Shown: positions 32,572 through 43,637 of the stretch, piece after piece
Position numbering within the stretch: position 1 is the first letter of the stretch
Layout: each line of letters starts with the position of its first letter
Source: Clonostachys chloroleuca
Lineage: Eukaryota > Ascomycota > Sordariomycetes > Hypocreales > Bionectriaceae
DNA length: 64,000 nt
Direction: 5' to 3'
Assembly (NCBI GenBank): GCA_037952775.1
Contig: JBANAY010000003.1
Location: 10,478,001-10,542,000, forward strand
The notes under the pieces: generated by a model
What the model was told of the DNA's origin: nothing
The model's input: the letters and a program-made list of their open reading frames with translations, nothing else
Database searches by the model: none
Program-made: the position numbers and the translations under genes

Positions 32572-33804
32572 ATGCGAGCATGGCGCCGGCTGTTGCGCCC
32601 CCGCCTTGCTGCTCTCCCAGTGTTACCTTCGCGCTCGTTCACTACCAAAACGCATGAGCGAGTCCAGGTCCAATGTGGTTCCTCCGGCCATGTGAACATC
32701 GAGTAAGCCAATCCGGATCCCACTATGATATGTACTGTCTAACACTGAGCCTTGTACAGCCTCTTCAATGTCGCAGCTTCTTCCCCTAACGCACCAGTGT
32801 TGATCCATCTCCCTCCATTCGCTTCGGGAGACGATACCGCGCCGAGAGATCTCCCGGCTTCGTTTCAGGAGTGGCCTATCGCAAGGATCAATTACCGGTG
32901 GGCAGAGCAAGCTGATGAACAGCTGCCGTACTCGGGATGGCCAACGCCCATCCACGACACGGCCTTTGCCTATGAGTGGCTCGTCGAGAATCTCGCGCCT
33001 TCGAGCACTGCTCGACGCGACATCTACGTTTACGGGTCGTTCTTCGGTGCCAGCCTAGCCCTGTCGCTTGCCTTGACCGAGTGTCATGGCCATGCCAGGT
33101 TTGGTGTGAGGGGAGTCGCCGCATACAATGGGATCTACAACTGGACCATGTTTCTCCACGACCACCCTGTTCATAAGTATAAAAGGAAAGGGCTCTCGTA
33201 CTTGACAGAGAGACCTCTCGCAGATGGACTGCATCTTGCAGACGTACCGGAGCAGCTGCCAAGCCTGTTCAGGACACCGGCCAATCTGTTTGATCCATTC
33301 ATCAGTCCAAGCCTCCTATTCCACAACCCTGGACTTCTAGTTCCGGGAGATTTCGACGGCTCGCCAGCATCCTCGCCCATCTCGGACATGGTGGCGCGTC
33401 TGGTAGCTGGAGAGGACGGGGATGCGGATAGTATACTTCCGATCAAAGTGCCCAGGAAGTCACACCTCCTCTTCCCTCCTCGCACATCTACATTGAAGAT
33501 TCCCTCAACGCTTCTCATGCATGACAAATTTATCGCGCGGACGCCAGGTGGCCGGATCTCAAAGCGAAAACCACGGGGGAACACTTTCATGGCTCAGGCA
33601 GAGGAACTCGCGGAGCTCATGCGGCGGAGCATGGAGAAACTCGAGCTCAAGGAACGTAGCAATTGGGATGATGATTTCCAGACCTGGGAAGCAAAGGCTC
33701 TTCGTAGGATACAGGTAGCAGACGTGGGGGTGGAACATGAAGGGCTTTCCCTCGGTGAAGCTGGAGAGCTGCGGCTGGCAGATTGGCTTGAAGAGTTCAT
33801 TTAA
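32572..33804 (+). CDS. Alpha/beta-hydrolase-fold protein with mitochondrial presequence
   Basis: Exons 32572-32702 and 32760-33804 with a 57-bp intron give 391 residues. The N-terminus MRAWRRLLRPRLAALPVLPS is Arg/Leu-rich without acidic residues, a textbook mitochondrial targeting peptide. The hydrolase fold shows in NAPVLIHLPPFASGDD, ARINYRW, PIHDTAFAYEWLVENL and DIYVYGSFFGASLALSLAL. The last is the nucleophile-elbow region, but it lacks a clear G-x-S-x-G: Ser lies directly after Gly. The protein may thus use an altered elbow or be non-catalytic. The C-terminal half carries a basic stretch and helices. No substrate can be inferred. Confidence 0.78.
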
Positions 33805-34373
33805 TTCGTATTACACTTACGGAGCTCCAACAGCTAAGGTCCTTCACATACGCAAATGCAAGAAATCCCGAAAATCGAAGATCTATATCAGTGTTTGGTC
33901 ACATTTCCTTTTGTTTACATTCCTTGGTTATGCTGGAAGTCTATGTAAACAACGGCTATATGGACGCAGACGATGCGTTGAGAGTTGCGCCTTGAAGTTA
34001 GCAATCTGCATGGGGTGAACATCGGCTCTTGGCAATACTTACCAATTATTTCCACTTAAAGGCGTGTCTCATAAATCAATTTTCAATTAATAAATCAATT
34101 TAGGATGACAGAAACATTCGCGTGGTGTATCTTACGTCATCAGGAAAGACGCGACGAAAACCCATTAAAGACACGCGATTACGCGACTGGCCAGGGAAGT
34201 CGCCCCACCATAGACCAGATGGATCCATACCCATCAGCCCAGTACATACCCGTCCCATCACACAGCAGCACATCAGTACAGTTTTGTAAAAGGCAAAAAC
34301 TTGGTAATTAGATCTGCTTTAACTGGATGCTGGCTGTACTACTCCCTGAGACTGCTGGCCAGAAGTTGACCTG
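33805..34373. other. Intergenic, tandem plus-strand genes
   Basis: Contains the 3' end of the hydrolase-like gene and the promoter of the next gene. A short direct repeat (TAAATCAATTT) occurs at about 34073 and 34091. No gene seen. Confidence 0.45.
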
Positions 34374-37145
34374 ATGGCGCCGTCAACACGCTCCCGAGGC
34401 GCCCCCGCGCCAAGCCGAATCTACAACTCAACCCCATCCCTCCAACAGGCCCAGTTCCCCCCGCGCAAGAAGACTGTTCGCACATATGGCAGGCAAAATC
34501 AGAAAACCAAGGGGTTGAGACAGCAGACGTTAACACAAATAGATTTTGTGTCCAGCTTTGAGGAGGATGCTGAAGACGATCTATTGAGTGATGCGACTGA
34601 GGAAGACAACGACGAAGGAAATGCGGTCGAGGACAAGGAGAATGACATGCCGTCAGAGCTGCCTATTCTCGAAGTGAAGGAGAGCTATGGTGATGAAACC
34701 GAATCTGCCGAGGAGGAAGAGCAGGAGGAGGAACCGGTTCGTCCAGGGAGAAAGCGCCGGGGTGCTTTGAAAGAGAAGAGCAACGATAATCAGACGACTA
34801 AGAGACGGCGGACGTTCGGCGGCAACGTGGGAATGAAGCAGAGCAAAAACTCGAGGCGCAAGACCGTCGGCGATCCTCCAAGTTCAAGTTATCACACCCA
34901 GACCTTGACCCAGTGCTATGCAAAGGGTCAACTGATAAAGGATTCAGAGGAGGAGGATGGGGGAGATCTGGACGACGACGGCAAGGAAAATGCCGAGAAC
35001 GACGGCTTCGATGATTGGCTCCGTGAGCCCAACAGCCCAAGCCCTCAGCCAAGACAAGCCCCGGCTGAAAGCTTACCAGGGCTAGATGACATATTTGAAA
35101 GTGCCTCACAGCGCATCGCTTCACAAGAGGGTTCAGTCATCCCTCAGACTCCTGCGAAGCGCAATAGACGCGCTGTGATACCATCGTCCAGCCAGCTCTC
35201 CACGCCCCTTAGCAGCCATCTCCTCTCTCGGTATGGACCGCTCTCGGGCATCCACGAGTCACCGTCAGTCCGCGGAACGCAGGCAGACTCCAGACCTCAT
35301 CAGCTCGATGAACTGCCTGGGACGGTGACCTCGCCGACGCCGACTAGAAGGAAATTAATCATCGAAGACTCTTACGCAACGGGAAGCTGGGGCTCGGAGA
35401 ATCAAACACAATCGAAGCGTTCACCCTTGAAAGACGTCACCCGTGATACTGGCGGCGCACCAAGTCTGGCTCCGAGCCGAGAAACTGGAAGTTCTTCAGA
35501 TGAAGAATTGATGAACACCCCGACAAGAGCAAGGCCACGCAGAGACGCTGTTTTAGAGTCAGGAGGAAGACTCCGGTCATCACAAGCCAGGTCAAGACTT
35601 AGCACACCGTCACCATCAAAGAGAAAGAAGGTTTCGCCCATGAAGTCTTCGATGGGTCTCCGCGAAATCCCTGATTCGGATGAAGAGTCTGAATTCTGGG
35701 GCGAGGAGGAGATCGACCAGGAAAACCAGGCTCCTGTCAATGAGCCAGAAACGGAACCAGGCTCCAGTAAATCACAGCGTGGTGGATCTGGGGCTGGAAC
35801 TCAACGCACCAGACCTGAAGGACTTGGGCTGTTAAATGCACCTCCACAAGAGAAAGAAGGAACGAGTTTCAAAGAAAAAGGCATCGAGGTCGTTGAAGAT
35901 TCGACAGAAGGCGAGGATAGTGATGATGAAGACCAGTTTGCTGCCGGACCCGATACGCTCTTCGTCTTGGATGAACTTGGCACATCGTACCGCAGCACAG
36001 CCGATGAAGCGCTCACGCAAAGCCGAAGGCACGAGCCAAGTTCAACACCTAGAACAACACAACCTATACCTACCCCCCAGGAACCTCTCTCTTCAAAGCC
36101 TCTTCGCGAGCCTATTCATTATCCCGCACCTACACATACCCAGACACAACCGCTGGAGTCGCAGCGTGTTCCTCTCGCAGTTATCCAGGGCCTCGGTGAG
36201 CCAGCCTACGCCACCGATATCCTCCTCCCCGTCTCGCCCACAGTTGTATCACGACTTGCTAGCGGGCATCTCGTTCACATAAACCTCCCTTTCAAGATAT
36301 ATCCCCAAGTCACTCGTTTCTGGCTCTATGACGGATCCCTACTTCAATATCTCGCATGCCCCCAGCCAGGAGTGCAGCAGGGGCCAAGCGAATGGAGACA
36401 TGAGATTGACCAAGTATATGAGTTAAATAACCCTCGCGATGAGGAAGACATGCGGGAGGAGGAGTGGTACCACGACACCATCGGCAGGTACAAATACCTC
36501 CCGCCTGCCATCGTGAGCCAGCTTCTCTCCAACCTCAGACACAAGCTATTCAGCACCGACGCGGGGCAGGCAGCCCCCGTGGAGGCTGTCGAACTCCCAT
36601 CCGACCTCCCATCCGACGAGCAACCCATCCCATTGCCAAACTACACGAATCAGCTCGCCCCCAGCAGTTCCATGGGCATCAGCATCTCCCAACAGGTCGA
36701 GGCCCAGCTTCGCAGCGAGTCGGACCGGCTGACCGAGAACCCGGGCTCCGAGGACACCATCCTCGTCCCCTCGACCCCAATGTCCAACCGGAAGACCCCG
36801 ACCGCCCACAACGGACAGAGCGTCGTGCGCCCCTCGCAGGCCACGACGGCCTCTGTAGCCTCGACCCCCGACAAGTACCACCGCCCCCGCCAAAGCCAGC
36901 AGTCAAAGCAGCAGCAGCACCAAACCCCGTCCCTTCGCTCCTCGCACCACCACCACTCGTCCAGTAGCCACCTGACCTTCCAGGACTACGGCTCCTCCTC
37001 GCCCCCGCTGGTCCTCCCCAACTCCAACAACGGCCACAGCACCTCGCAGCTCCTCTCCAAGAGCCAGATGCTTCCCGACAGCCTGCTGCGCGACGAGTCT
37101 CAGATGCCCCCCGAGATCTGGAGTTCTGGCGAGGAAGATGATTGA
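34374..37145 (+). CDS. Acidic, largely disordered nuclear-type protein with a conserved core
   Basis: A single exon of 923 codons. The N-terminus is basic (MAPSTRSRGAPAPSR); residues 60-480 alternate acidic runs (EEEEQEEEP, DSEEEDGGDLDDDGKE) with KRKK/RRR clusters and many Ser-Pro and Thr-Pro sites, typical of nuclear, cell-cycle-regulated proteins. The only globular-looking part, about residues 600-725, reads DILLPVSPTVVSRLASGHLV, INLPFKIYPQVTRFWLYDG and WYHDTIGRYKYLPPAIVSQL. The tail is Gln/His/Ser-rich and ends in PPEIWSSGEEDD. I recognise the layout as a conserved ascomycete hypothetical protein, but not a named function. The start ATG at 34374 precedes the basic N-terminus. Confidence 0.85.
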   Translation: MAPSTRSRGAPAPSRIYNSTPSLQQAQFPPRKKTVRTYGRQNQKTKGLRQQTLTQIDFVSSFEEDAEDDLLSDATEEDNDEGNAVEDKENDMPSELPILEVKESYGDETESAEEEEQEEEPVRPGRKRRGALKEKSNDNQTTKRRRTFGGNVGMKQSKNSRRKTVGDPPSSSYHTQTLTQCYAKGQLIKDSEEEDGGDLDDDGKENAENDGFDDWLREPNSPSPQPRQAPAESLPGLDDIFESASQRIASQEGSVIPQTPAKRNRRAVIPSSSQLSTPLSSHLLSRYGPLSGIHESPSVRGTQADSRPHQLDELPGTVTSPTPTRRKLIIEDSYATGSWGSENQTQSKRSPLKDVTRDTGGAPSLAPSRETGSSSDEELMNTPTRARPRRDAVLESGGRLRSSQARSRLSTPSPSKRKKVSPMKSSMGLREIPDSDEESEFWGEEEIDQENQAPVNEPETEPGSSKSQRGGSGAGTQRTRPEGLGLLNAPPQEKEGTSFKEKGIEVVEDSTEGEDSDDEDQFAAGPDTLFVLDELGTSYRSTADEALTQSRRHEPSSTPRTTQPIPTPQEPLSSKPLREPIHYPAPTHTQTQPLESQRVPLAVIQGLGEPAYATDILLPVSPTVVSRLASGHLVHINLPFKIYPQVTRFWLYDGSLLQYLACPQPGVQQGPSEWRHEIDQVYELNNPRDEEDMREEEWYHDTIGRYKYLPPAIVSQLLSNLRHKLFSTDAGQAAPVEAVELPSDLPSDEQPIPLPNYTNQLAPSSSMGISISQQVEAQLRSESDRLTENPGSEDTILVPSTPMSNRKTPTAHNGQSVVRPSQATTASVASTPDKYHRPRQSQQSKQQQHQTPSLRSSHHHHSSSSHLTFQDYGSSSPPLVLPNSNNGHSTSQLLSKSQMLPDSLLRDESQMPPEIWSSGEEDD

Positions 37146-37738
37146 ACCTCCTTCTTTGGTGGACCATGAAAAAATGTCTTGGGCGTTGCAAATGGGCAAC
37201 ATTTATGAAATACTTATTTGCCTCTGTAAATCTTAGAGATATGGCTTGGCTAAGGTCTCGGATGGGACGAATACTGTCTTACTGTCAGCAGCTCATGAGC
37301 ACATGGCGATATATAAGTTGTAAAAATTAGCCGATGGGACAAATAAAATGAAGACAAATGAATTAACGATACTTTGGGCAGAATGGATCTCCATACAGCG
37401 AACTAGGTCAAGTAGTTTTCACGCATCATGCACTGTCAAGTGATAAGCCAACTTATATAAAACTCATAAGATATCTTTAGTTCGGTCATAAACGCTGAAA
37501 AGCATTATTTTGAGCATCAAGTCGGTTCTTGACCAATAGACGACCCGACCTCCAGCGCCATACACAATTGCATGCAAAACCGTACCGGTAAGCCCCACCT
37601 GCTCCTCGCCTTTTCGATTCCCGTACGATTAAAAGGGTACTTTTCGTAATTCATAGAAGGTACTTGAATCTCTTGCTTCACTGGTGCCAAAAGACACATC
37701 TATACTCCTCAGTCCGTCCTATGTTCATTCATCGATTT
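37146..37738. other. Shared 3' region of convergent genes
   Basis: 593 bp between the stop of the acidic protein gene and the UFD4 stop. AT-rich, no frame of interest. Confidence 0.45.
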
Positions 37739-40700
37739 CTAGGAGAGATGGAATGCCCCTTGTCCCTCCTTCATAGCCTTTGAGAGCTGCCTGTCCATCA
37801 CCTCGACGCCGCTGTAATTTGGTAGCTTGAGATAGTTGACGCATGTCATGACACTGGGAAGATAGTCATCGGACGTGTATGGTTCTTCACTTGGTTTGCA
37901 CACTACAGTGAACATGGGCGTCAAGCTCTTGAAGCCTATATTTGGATTAGCATGCAAGAAATTCTGCGGGTAAATAAATTCAAGCTCGGTGTACTTACCT
38001 CCAATTGGTAGCTTGGGACTTCCGGTTGTGAACTGTAGGAAGTCTCGTCTTTCTGTTGCGTCAAACCCACTCATCAGTTGGAGCAGGTTTCGAACGCTGG
38101 GGCTCTCCATGTTATAGCCATGGTCCGCCTTGATGGAGTCGAGGAGAGCTAGTAGAGGTTAGCAGCAGAAAACTTAACAGGGTCCATTTGTTAACTCACT
38201 CTCAAGGGACCAATCCTCATCGGTTCTTCCGAATAGATTCACAAGCTCGTCTGGTGTGAACGCACTCAGTGCAGAGTAAGGGAATACTGAAGAAAACCCA
38301 GAGCGGAAGGCATCTACTTGACGACGTACTCCCGAGCCTAGTGTCACATCGATCACCTTTGCAAGGTAAGATTCGACGTTGTCAATCGTCACCCTTGTAT
38401 GAGCCCCACCATCTTCGAGCTCAATTTCTGGATAGCCGGGAAGAGTGAAATCTAGGCACAGATCTTCCAAACGCACGTTGTCGATTGAGATATTTGCTAA
38501 TTCATCCACCTTCTGTGCTGGGGTCTTATTGGGGTCCTCATCGATTTGTTTCTTCGCTATAGCGAAATCCTTGATTGTCATAAGAGACTGAGCCAGGCCA
38601 GGATCGACCATCTTAACCGCGCCGAGTGATGGCTTGACTCCTGCGGATGTAGCTTCTCCGATTCGGAAGAAGATAGGGTTTAAGTGAATATCAACGATAC
38701 GAGAATCAATCATTGACCTCGCCACGAACTTTCCGAGCATCTTGAATAAGTGGAGAATACGTTCGCCATTAGGTGTTGACGCCTCTTGGTCGCTTATGGG
38801 ACGGGGGAATAAGCCGGTTTGAACTGTAGCAAACTCGCTTGATACATCAGAATCGATGTCACGCCACAGCTTGAGTTTCTTCTTTGAGAACTCAAGGGAG
38901 ACAGTGGAGTAGAACTCAAGGGTTGGCCCGAGGCCAGTCCCGACCTCCTCAAAGTATTCAACTTCCAATATGCTCTGAGATGCGCCATATAGATCCATGA
39001 CTTTTAGGGCAGACTCAAGGATTTTGGTACGTGAAATACGTACTTTCTGCCGCTGAAGTCGCCCAAGGAATGGGCGTTCGTTATGACGGTCGCGGCGGCT
39101 TTCCTCCGCTGATTGCGTGTTTTGCCACCTCGTCATTGACCGTGCATACCCGAAAGAAGTTGATTGAAGGAAGAGATGTCTTGTTTCAAATGGAAAGAGG
39201 AAGGGGTAGAGTCGTGCAAGATCTTCAGACCATCCAGGAAGACAGTTGCTTGCAACAATGAGAGGTTCTTCGAGTTGGCGGTTTAACTTGGCAGTGAGTT
39301 TGGTGTTTACGAACTGAGAGAGGGGCTCACGGTAAAGGCCCACGATCCCATTCTTCTTGTCCATTAGGACGTCCTCGATATTGGCATTGAGCTCATGGAG
39401 AATATTGAGCAACCTTAAAATAAAAGCAGTTGAGGGGTGCTTTGCCAAAGATGCCGGGATGCCGTTTTCAGATTCCCCGTCGGTCTCTCCATTAGAGGTC
39501 GAAGTCAAGGACTCGGTGGAGGGAGGTCCAGGCACTCGTCTAAATTTGACGGGATGTGTCGCGGACCAAATACTGCGAGTCACAGGTTCCCCGGAGTTGG
39601 CATTTGAGGTATGGACAGCGCGGTAGATTGTCGTTTCGTTGGGCACAACTTTCCCATCCAAGCTGAATTCGATATGCCAGTCCTGAGGTGTGGCTTGGAG
39701 AGCGGACGCATACGAGACGGACCGAGAGGATGAAGGTGTTGCACCACTGGGGGGCGGAGGCGGCCCTGGACGCTTACTTCCAGTTGAGGCTCCTGGTGTA
39801 GAAACCCTACTGCCATCTTCCTTGCGTGCCGTGACGCTCCCTTCGGTAGCTACTTCCATGTTGACAGCAGAGGGGTCCGAGGGGGGTTCATCGCCCAATT
39901 CTTCTTGCAGATCCCCGACGATGGCGTCTAGGGCACTGGTATCGCCCATATCCTCGTCGTCGGTCAGTTGCTTTTCATCTGCACACTCGAGTGTATCTTG
40001 GACTTCATCATCTTCGTCTGGGGGAGGACGTGGAGGTGTTGGTGTCTCCTCTGATGCGGCCTGACGCCTTGAACTGCGCCTCAAGACTCCCTTCTCACGC
40101 GAAGATTCCGAGAGGGAATCAGGGACAGTCGGAGACTCAGTTGAAGGGGTAGAGCGAGTCTTCGCTCGACGGGATGATCGGGAGAAGGAGGGGGCGGCTG
40201 GCGGAGGAGGGGGCGGAGGCATGGTTCCTATTCCAGCGAGTCGAGCTGCTGCAGCAGTGCTCATGGGGAAAGGTGCACCAGCCATGGCGGCTAAAGCCCT
40301 CGTCAGGCCATCTCGTCGTGAGCCACGAGGTCGCTCACTAAGACTAATTCGAGGCCGGAGATATTCATCCAATGATTTGAATGTGGCGATTGCGTGTATT
40401 GAGACCATGATGCTCCGATAAGGTCGAGGGATATCAGAGTCATCATCAGCGACTAAACGTAGGCGGATTTGCTTCCCTAGCATTGATGCAGGACTGCTTC
40501 TATTACCATCAAAAGAATTTTGGTGTACTGTGAGAACTTCGAAATGCTCTGACCTACTGAGCAAGTCTTGTAGCTTATGTATCATCACGCTGTAGGGCGT
40601 CACAGGCGAGTCTCCTGCGGCACTCTTTGGCTTTGACTTGACTGTATTTCCCATGAAGACCTCGAGGAAGGTGGTCCGAGCCGAGCGCGTAAGTTGCTCA

Positions 40701-43637
40701 TCAGGATTGCCAAACACATTGACCAACACCCGGACAAGACCGGATGCTAAAAGCTCGGAACTGGTGACGCTCTCTAGGACATTGGAGTCAAAATAAGAAG
40801 CTAATTTTTCGAAGAGAACTCTGCCCCGCCCAGGGGAGAGGTCGGTAGCGGTACGCTTGAGGAAGAAATCTTCGAGGTCAGTGGCAAGCTTTGAAAGATC
40901 GTTGAGAATGACATTCGCCCTGTCCCTCATAGTCTGGTCGTGTTGGTCACTCTCACGAGCCTCCAAGAATTTCTTTGCCACATGACGGATCCGCGACTTC
41001 ATCGAGTGGCCATCGGAAGATAGTCGGTAAACAGGTGCATCGAGGGACATCGTGGATCCCCGAGAGCTAACCGGCGATGCATCATCTCTGTGGATTGCTT
41101 CGTGGTCATTCTCTTCCTCCTCATCATCATCACCGTCATCATCACCCTCGCCGTCACCGTTCTCTTCGTCCTCTTCGTCATCTGAGGTCTCTCCATCCCT
41201 GTCATCGTCCTCATCATTGCTGGAGTCATGCCTGGCCTGATCGGCGGTATTTCCTGTGTCATTTGCTTCGGTAAGAGTTGTGTCGCCCTCGCTATTCCGA
41301 TTGTTACTTTCGACTGGAGGGTCTTGCTCGTTAGCTAAGGCAGTGATCTCTGCAATGACTCCCTCGCGATAGAATTGGTAATGGAACACGTCATCAAGAC
41401 GGCTCAGTAGCAACTCAGTAGCTTGAAGAGCCAGCATGACCAAAGTTGGGTGATCCTGCTGAGACAAGATTGATGCCATAAAAGATGCATATGGAACAGA
41501 TGTTAGTGCCTCGGCAAGAATATCCTTGTCCAAATTAGAAAGCATCTTAAGTTGTGCCGTCAAGACTTTTTGTCGGACACTGAGATTCACTGTACTAGAG
41601 AACGCATCCGTCAAAGTAGGGAACAGGATAAGTGCAAACCGTCTGACCTCTTCCTTGCACTCCTCCAGTAAGGCGATCCGCTTATCGTTAGAACCACTGC
41701 TATCATCTGATGAAGAGGTGTTTGCTTCCCGGGAAGCATTGAGCTCTACAAAGTCGCCGCAAACGGGATCTGCGTTCCGGGGAAGGCTGGGAAGTAGCTC
41801 GCAGATGACATTGAGTGTTTCAACGATTTGCTCCCGGGGTCGATGGATCAGGGCCTGCATAATAACCACGCTATCGAGTTTCGAGGCAACATCCTCAGTT
41901 CCGCTTGGGGGGGATACACCAGTCAGAATTTGATAGAGGGTCTCGACCACATTGAGCTTGAAGAGTTCAGCCGACAGCTTGGGGCTTGCACGGGCGGTAA
42001 ATGCCAACACTCGCAGAAATTGAGTGTGGATGTTGGAACCAATCAGGTTCGTACTGCCAGGGTGAAGGAGACGTAACACGACTCGGAGCAGTGGGACGCT
42101 GACGAGCTCCTCGAGTTTGTCTGCATGGTCTTTGAAGCTCTCAACAATGCCGGAAACGCAAAGGGCTGCTTGTTCCACAACTCGTTGGTCATTGCTATCC
42201 AGGACATTTAGGAGAGTTGGCATAACATCCCGAACAACGGGAAAAGAGTCGTCCGGAATATTACGGCAGCAGTTGGCAGCAGTGGTTACCGCAGTTCTCT
42301 GCGTGCTTGTGGGAAAGAAGTCTAGAAAGGAGAGGCAAGCTGTCAAGCCGCCCTCGCGAACAATGCTGGCAGGATACTCAACAGAGATCTTCTCCAGAGT
42401 GCTTAGAGCTTGCTCGGCCAGGTCGATGAATGAAATCTCCAGGAGCTTTTGGCAAAGCACAGGTACCGCATTGCCATATACAACATTTGCCACGCTGGAC
42501 GGCAGGGCTTCCATCAGATTAGCTAGGCAACGGCATGACACAAGCATGATCTCCGGGCTTTCCTCTTTGTTCATCAATGCCACAAGCTCCTTTACGAAAG
42601 CATCGGGTGAAAAATGGCCAGATAAGTTGTCCTCATTCGACACAAGCAGTATTTCGGAGAGCTCCTGCAACGCTATCAGCTGGACTGAAAGATCGTCTTG
42701 GCGGAGGCTATTTAGCAGATCCCGAAGTCGAGAGGTGAATCCGGACATGATGCCGCTCAGTGCTCGTAGAGTTCCTGAAAGCCCGGCTCCGCCCGGACCG
42801 CCGAATGCACCGAACGGATCATCTTCATCATCGTCTTCATCGTCCTCGTCGTTGTCATCATCATCGTCGTCCTCCTCCTCCTCGTCATCATATCGTCGAT
42901 CTTCGTCATCGTCATCTTCACTATCGTCTTCGCGGGAAGGGTTCTCGGTTGGTGGAGGAGGGCCGTTATCCTGAGGATCATCTGTCCCAGTCATTGCGGT
43001 GTCGCGGTCTGAGGTGTTGCTGTGTCTTTTTGATCTGCGTGTTGACGAGGAAGTAGCGGAGGGGTTTGAACCTATGAGGAGCCAATGTAAGTATGTACAG
43101 AATGACAGGCAAGGCTAGTTCCACACAAACCTTGAGCACCACTTGCCGGCTTCTTGCTTCGACTCGATTTCCTGCTCGAAGAGGCTGGCTGAGTTGTCGT
43201 ACTGCTGTTGTTTCTCGGAGGAGGCCGGTTCGGGCCACTTTATAAGTAAGTATGATATCATAACCTTGATTTCATCTCAAATGAAGAAAGTTTCACTTAC
43301 TCTGAGAGATCCATGGCGTCAGACGCCTTTGCTTTCCTTTGGACTCTCGTTGACACAGAAGCACCTGTAGAAGAGGTGCCAGTCGGTGGGATCTTCTGTC
43401 TCTTGGACTGTCGACCCGAAGGCCCAGGAAGTGTACTTGGGCTGGTCTGGCTCCTGGCCTGGTCCGGAGGAGGGGGTTCTTCCGCTTCCTCGTCGACGAC
43501 GGCGTTGTTCTGGAGTTATTCGAGGTTTCTGTAGAAGTGGTACCGTCCGTGGTAGTCGAAGGGACAGGTGCACCCGAGGGACGCGCTACCTGGCTGGCTG
43601 CTTGGCGAGCAGATGATCTAGTGATTCTGAGAGGCAT
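37739..43637 (-). CDS. UFD4: HECT-type E3 ubiquitin ligase UFD4 (TRIP12 family)
   Basis: Exons: a first exon region 43637-43301, then 43237-43131, 43071-38200, 38148-37999 and 37935-37739; introns of 63, 59, 51 and 63 bp all keep phase. The product has about 1860 residues. A Ser/Arg/Lys-rich head is followed by a long Asp/Glu tract, an armadillo-like helical block (LQELSEILLVSNEDNLSGHF onward), a second acidic tract, a Pro-rich middle, and a C-terminal HECT domain (from about YGASQSILEVEYFEEVGTGL). The catalytic Cys lies in LPSVMTCVNYLKLP, 33 residues before the end. UFD4 builds chains on N-terminal-ubiquitin-fusion and N-degron substrates. The first exon changes frame internally: either an extra 80-bp intron (43510-43589) or one base missing in the G5 run at 43472-43476. 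Confidence 0.93.

Noticed and set aside
42117..42974. 285-codon plus-strand frame
   Set aside because: Antisense to the UFD4 N-terminal half, including Ser runs that are just the reverse of Asp/Glu codons.
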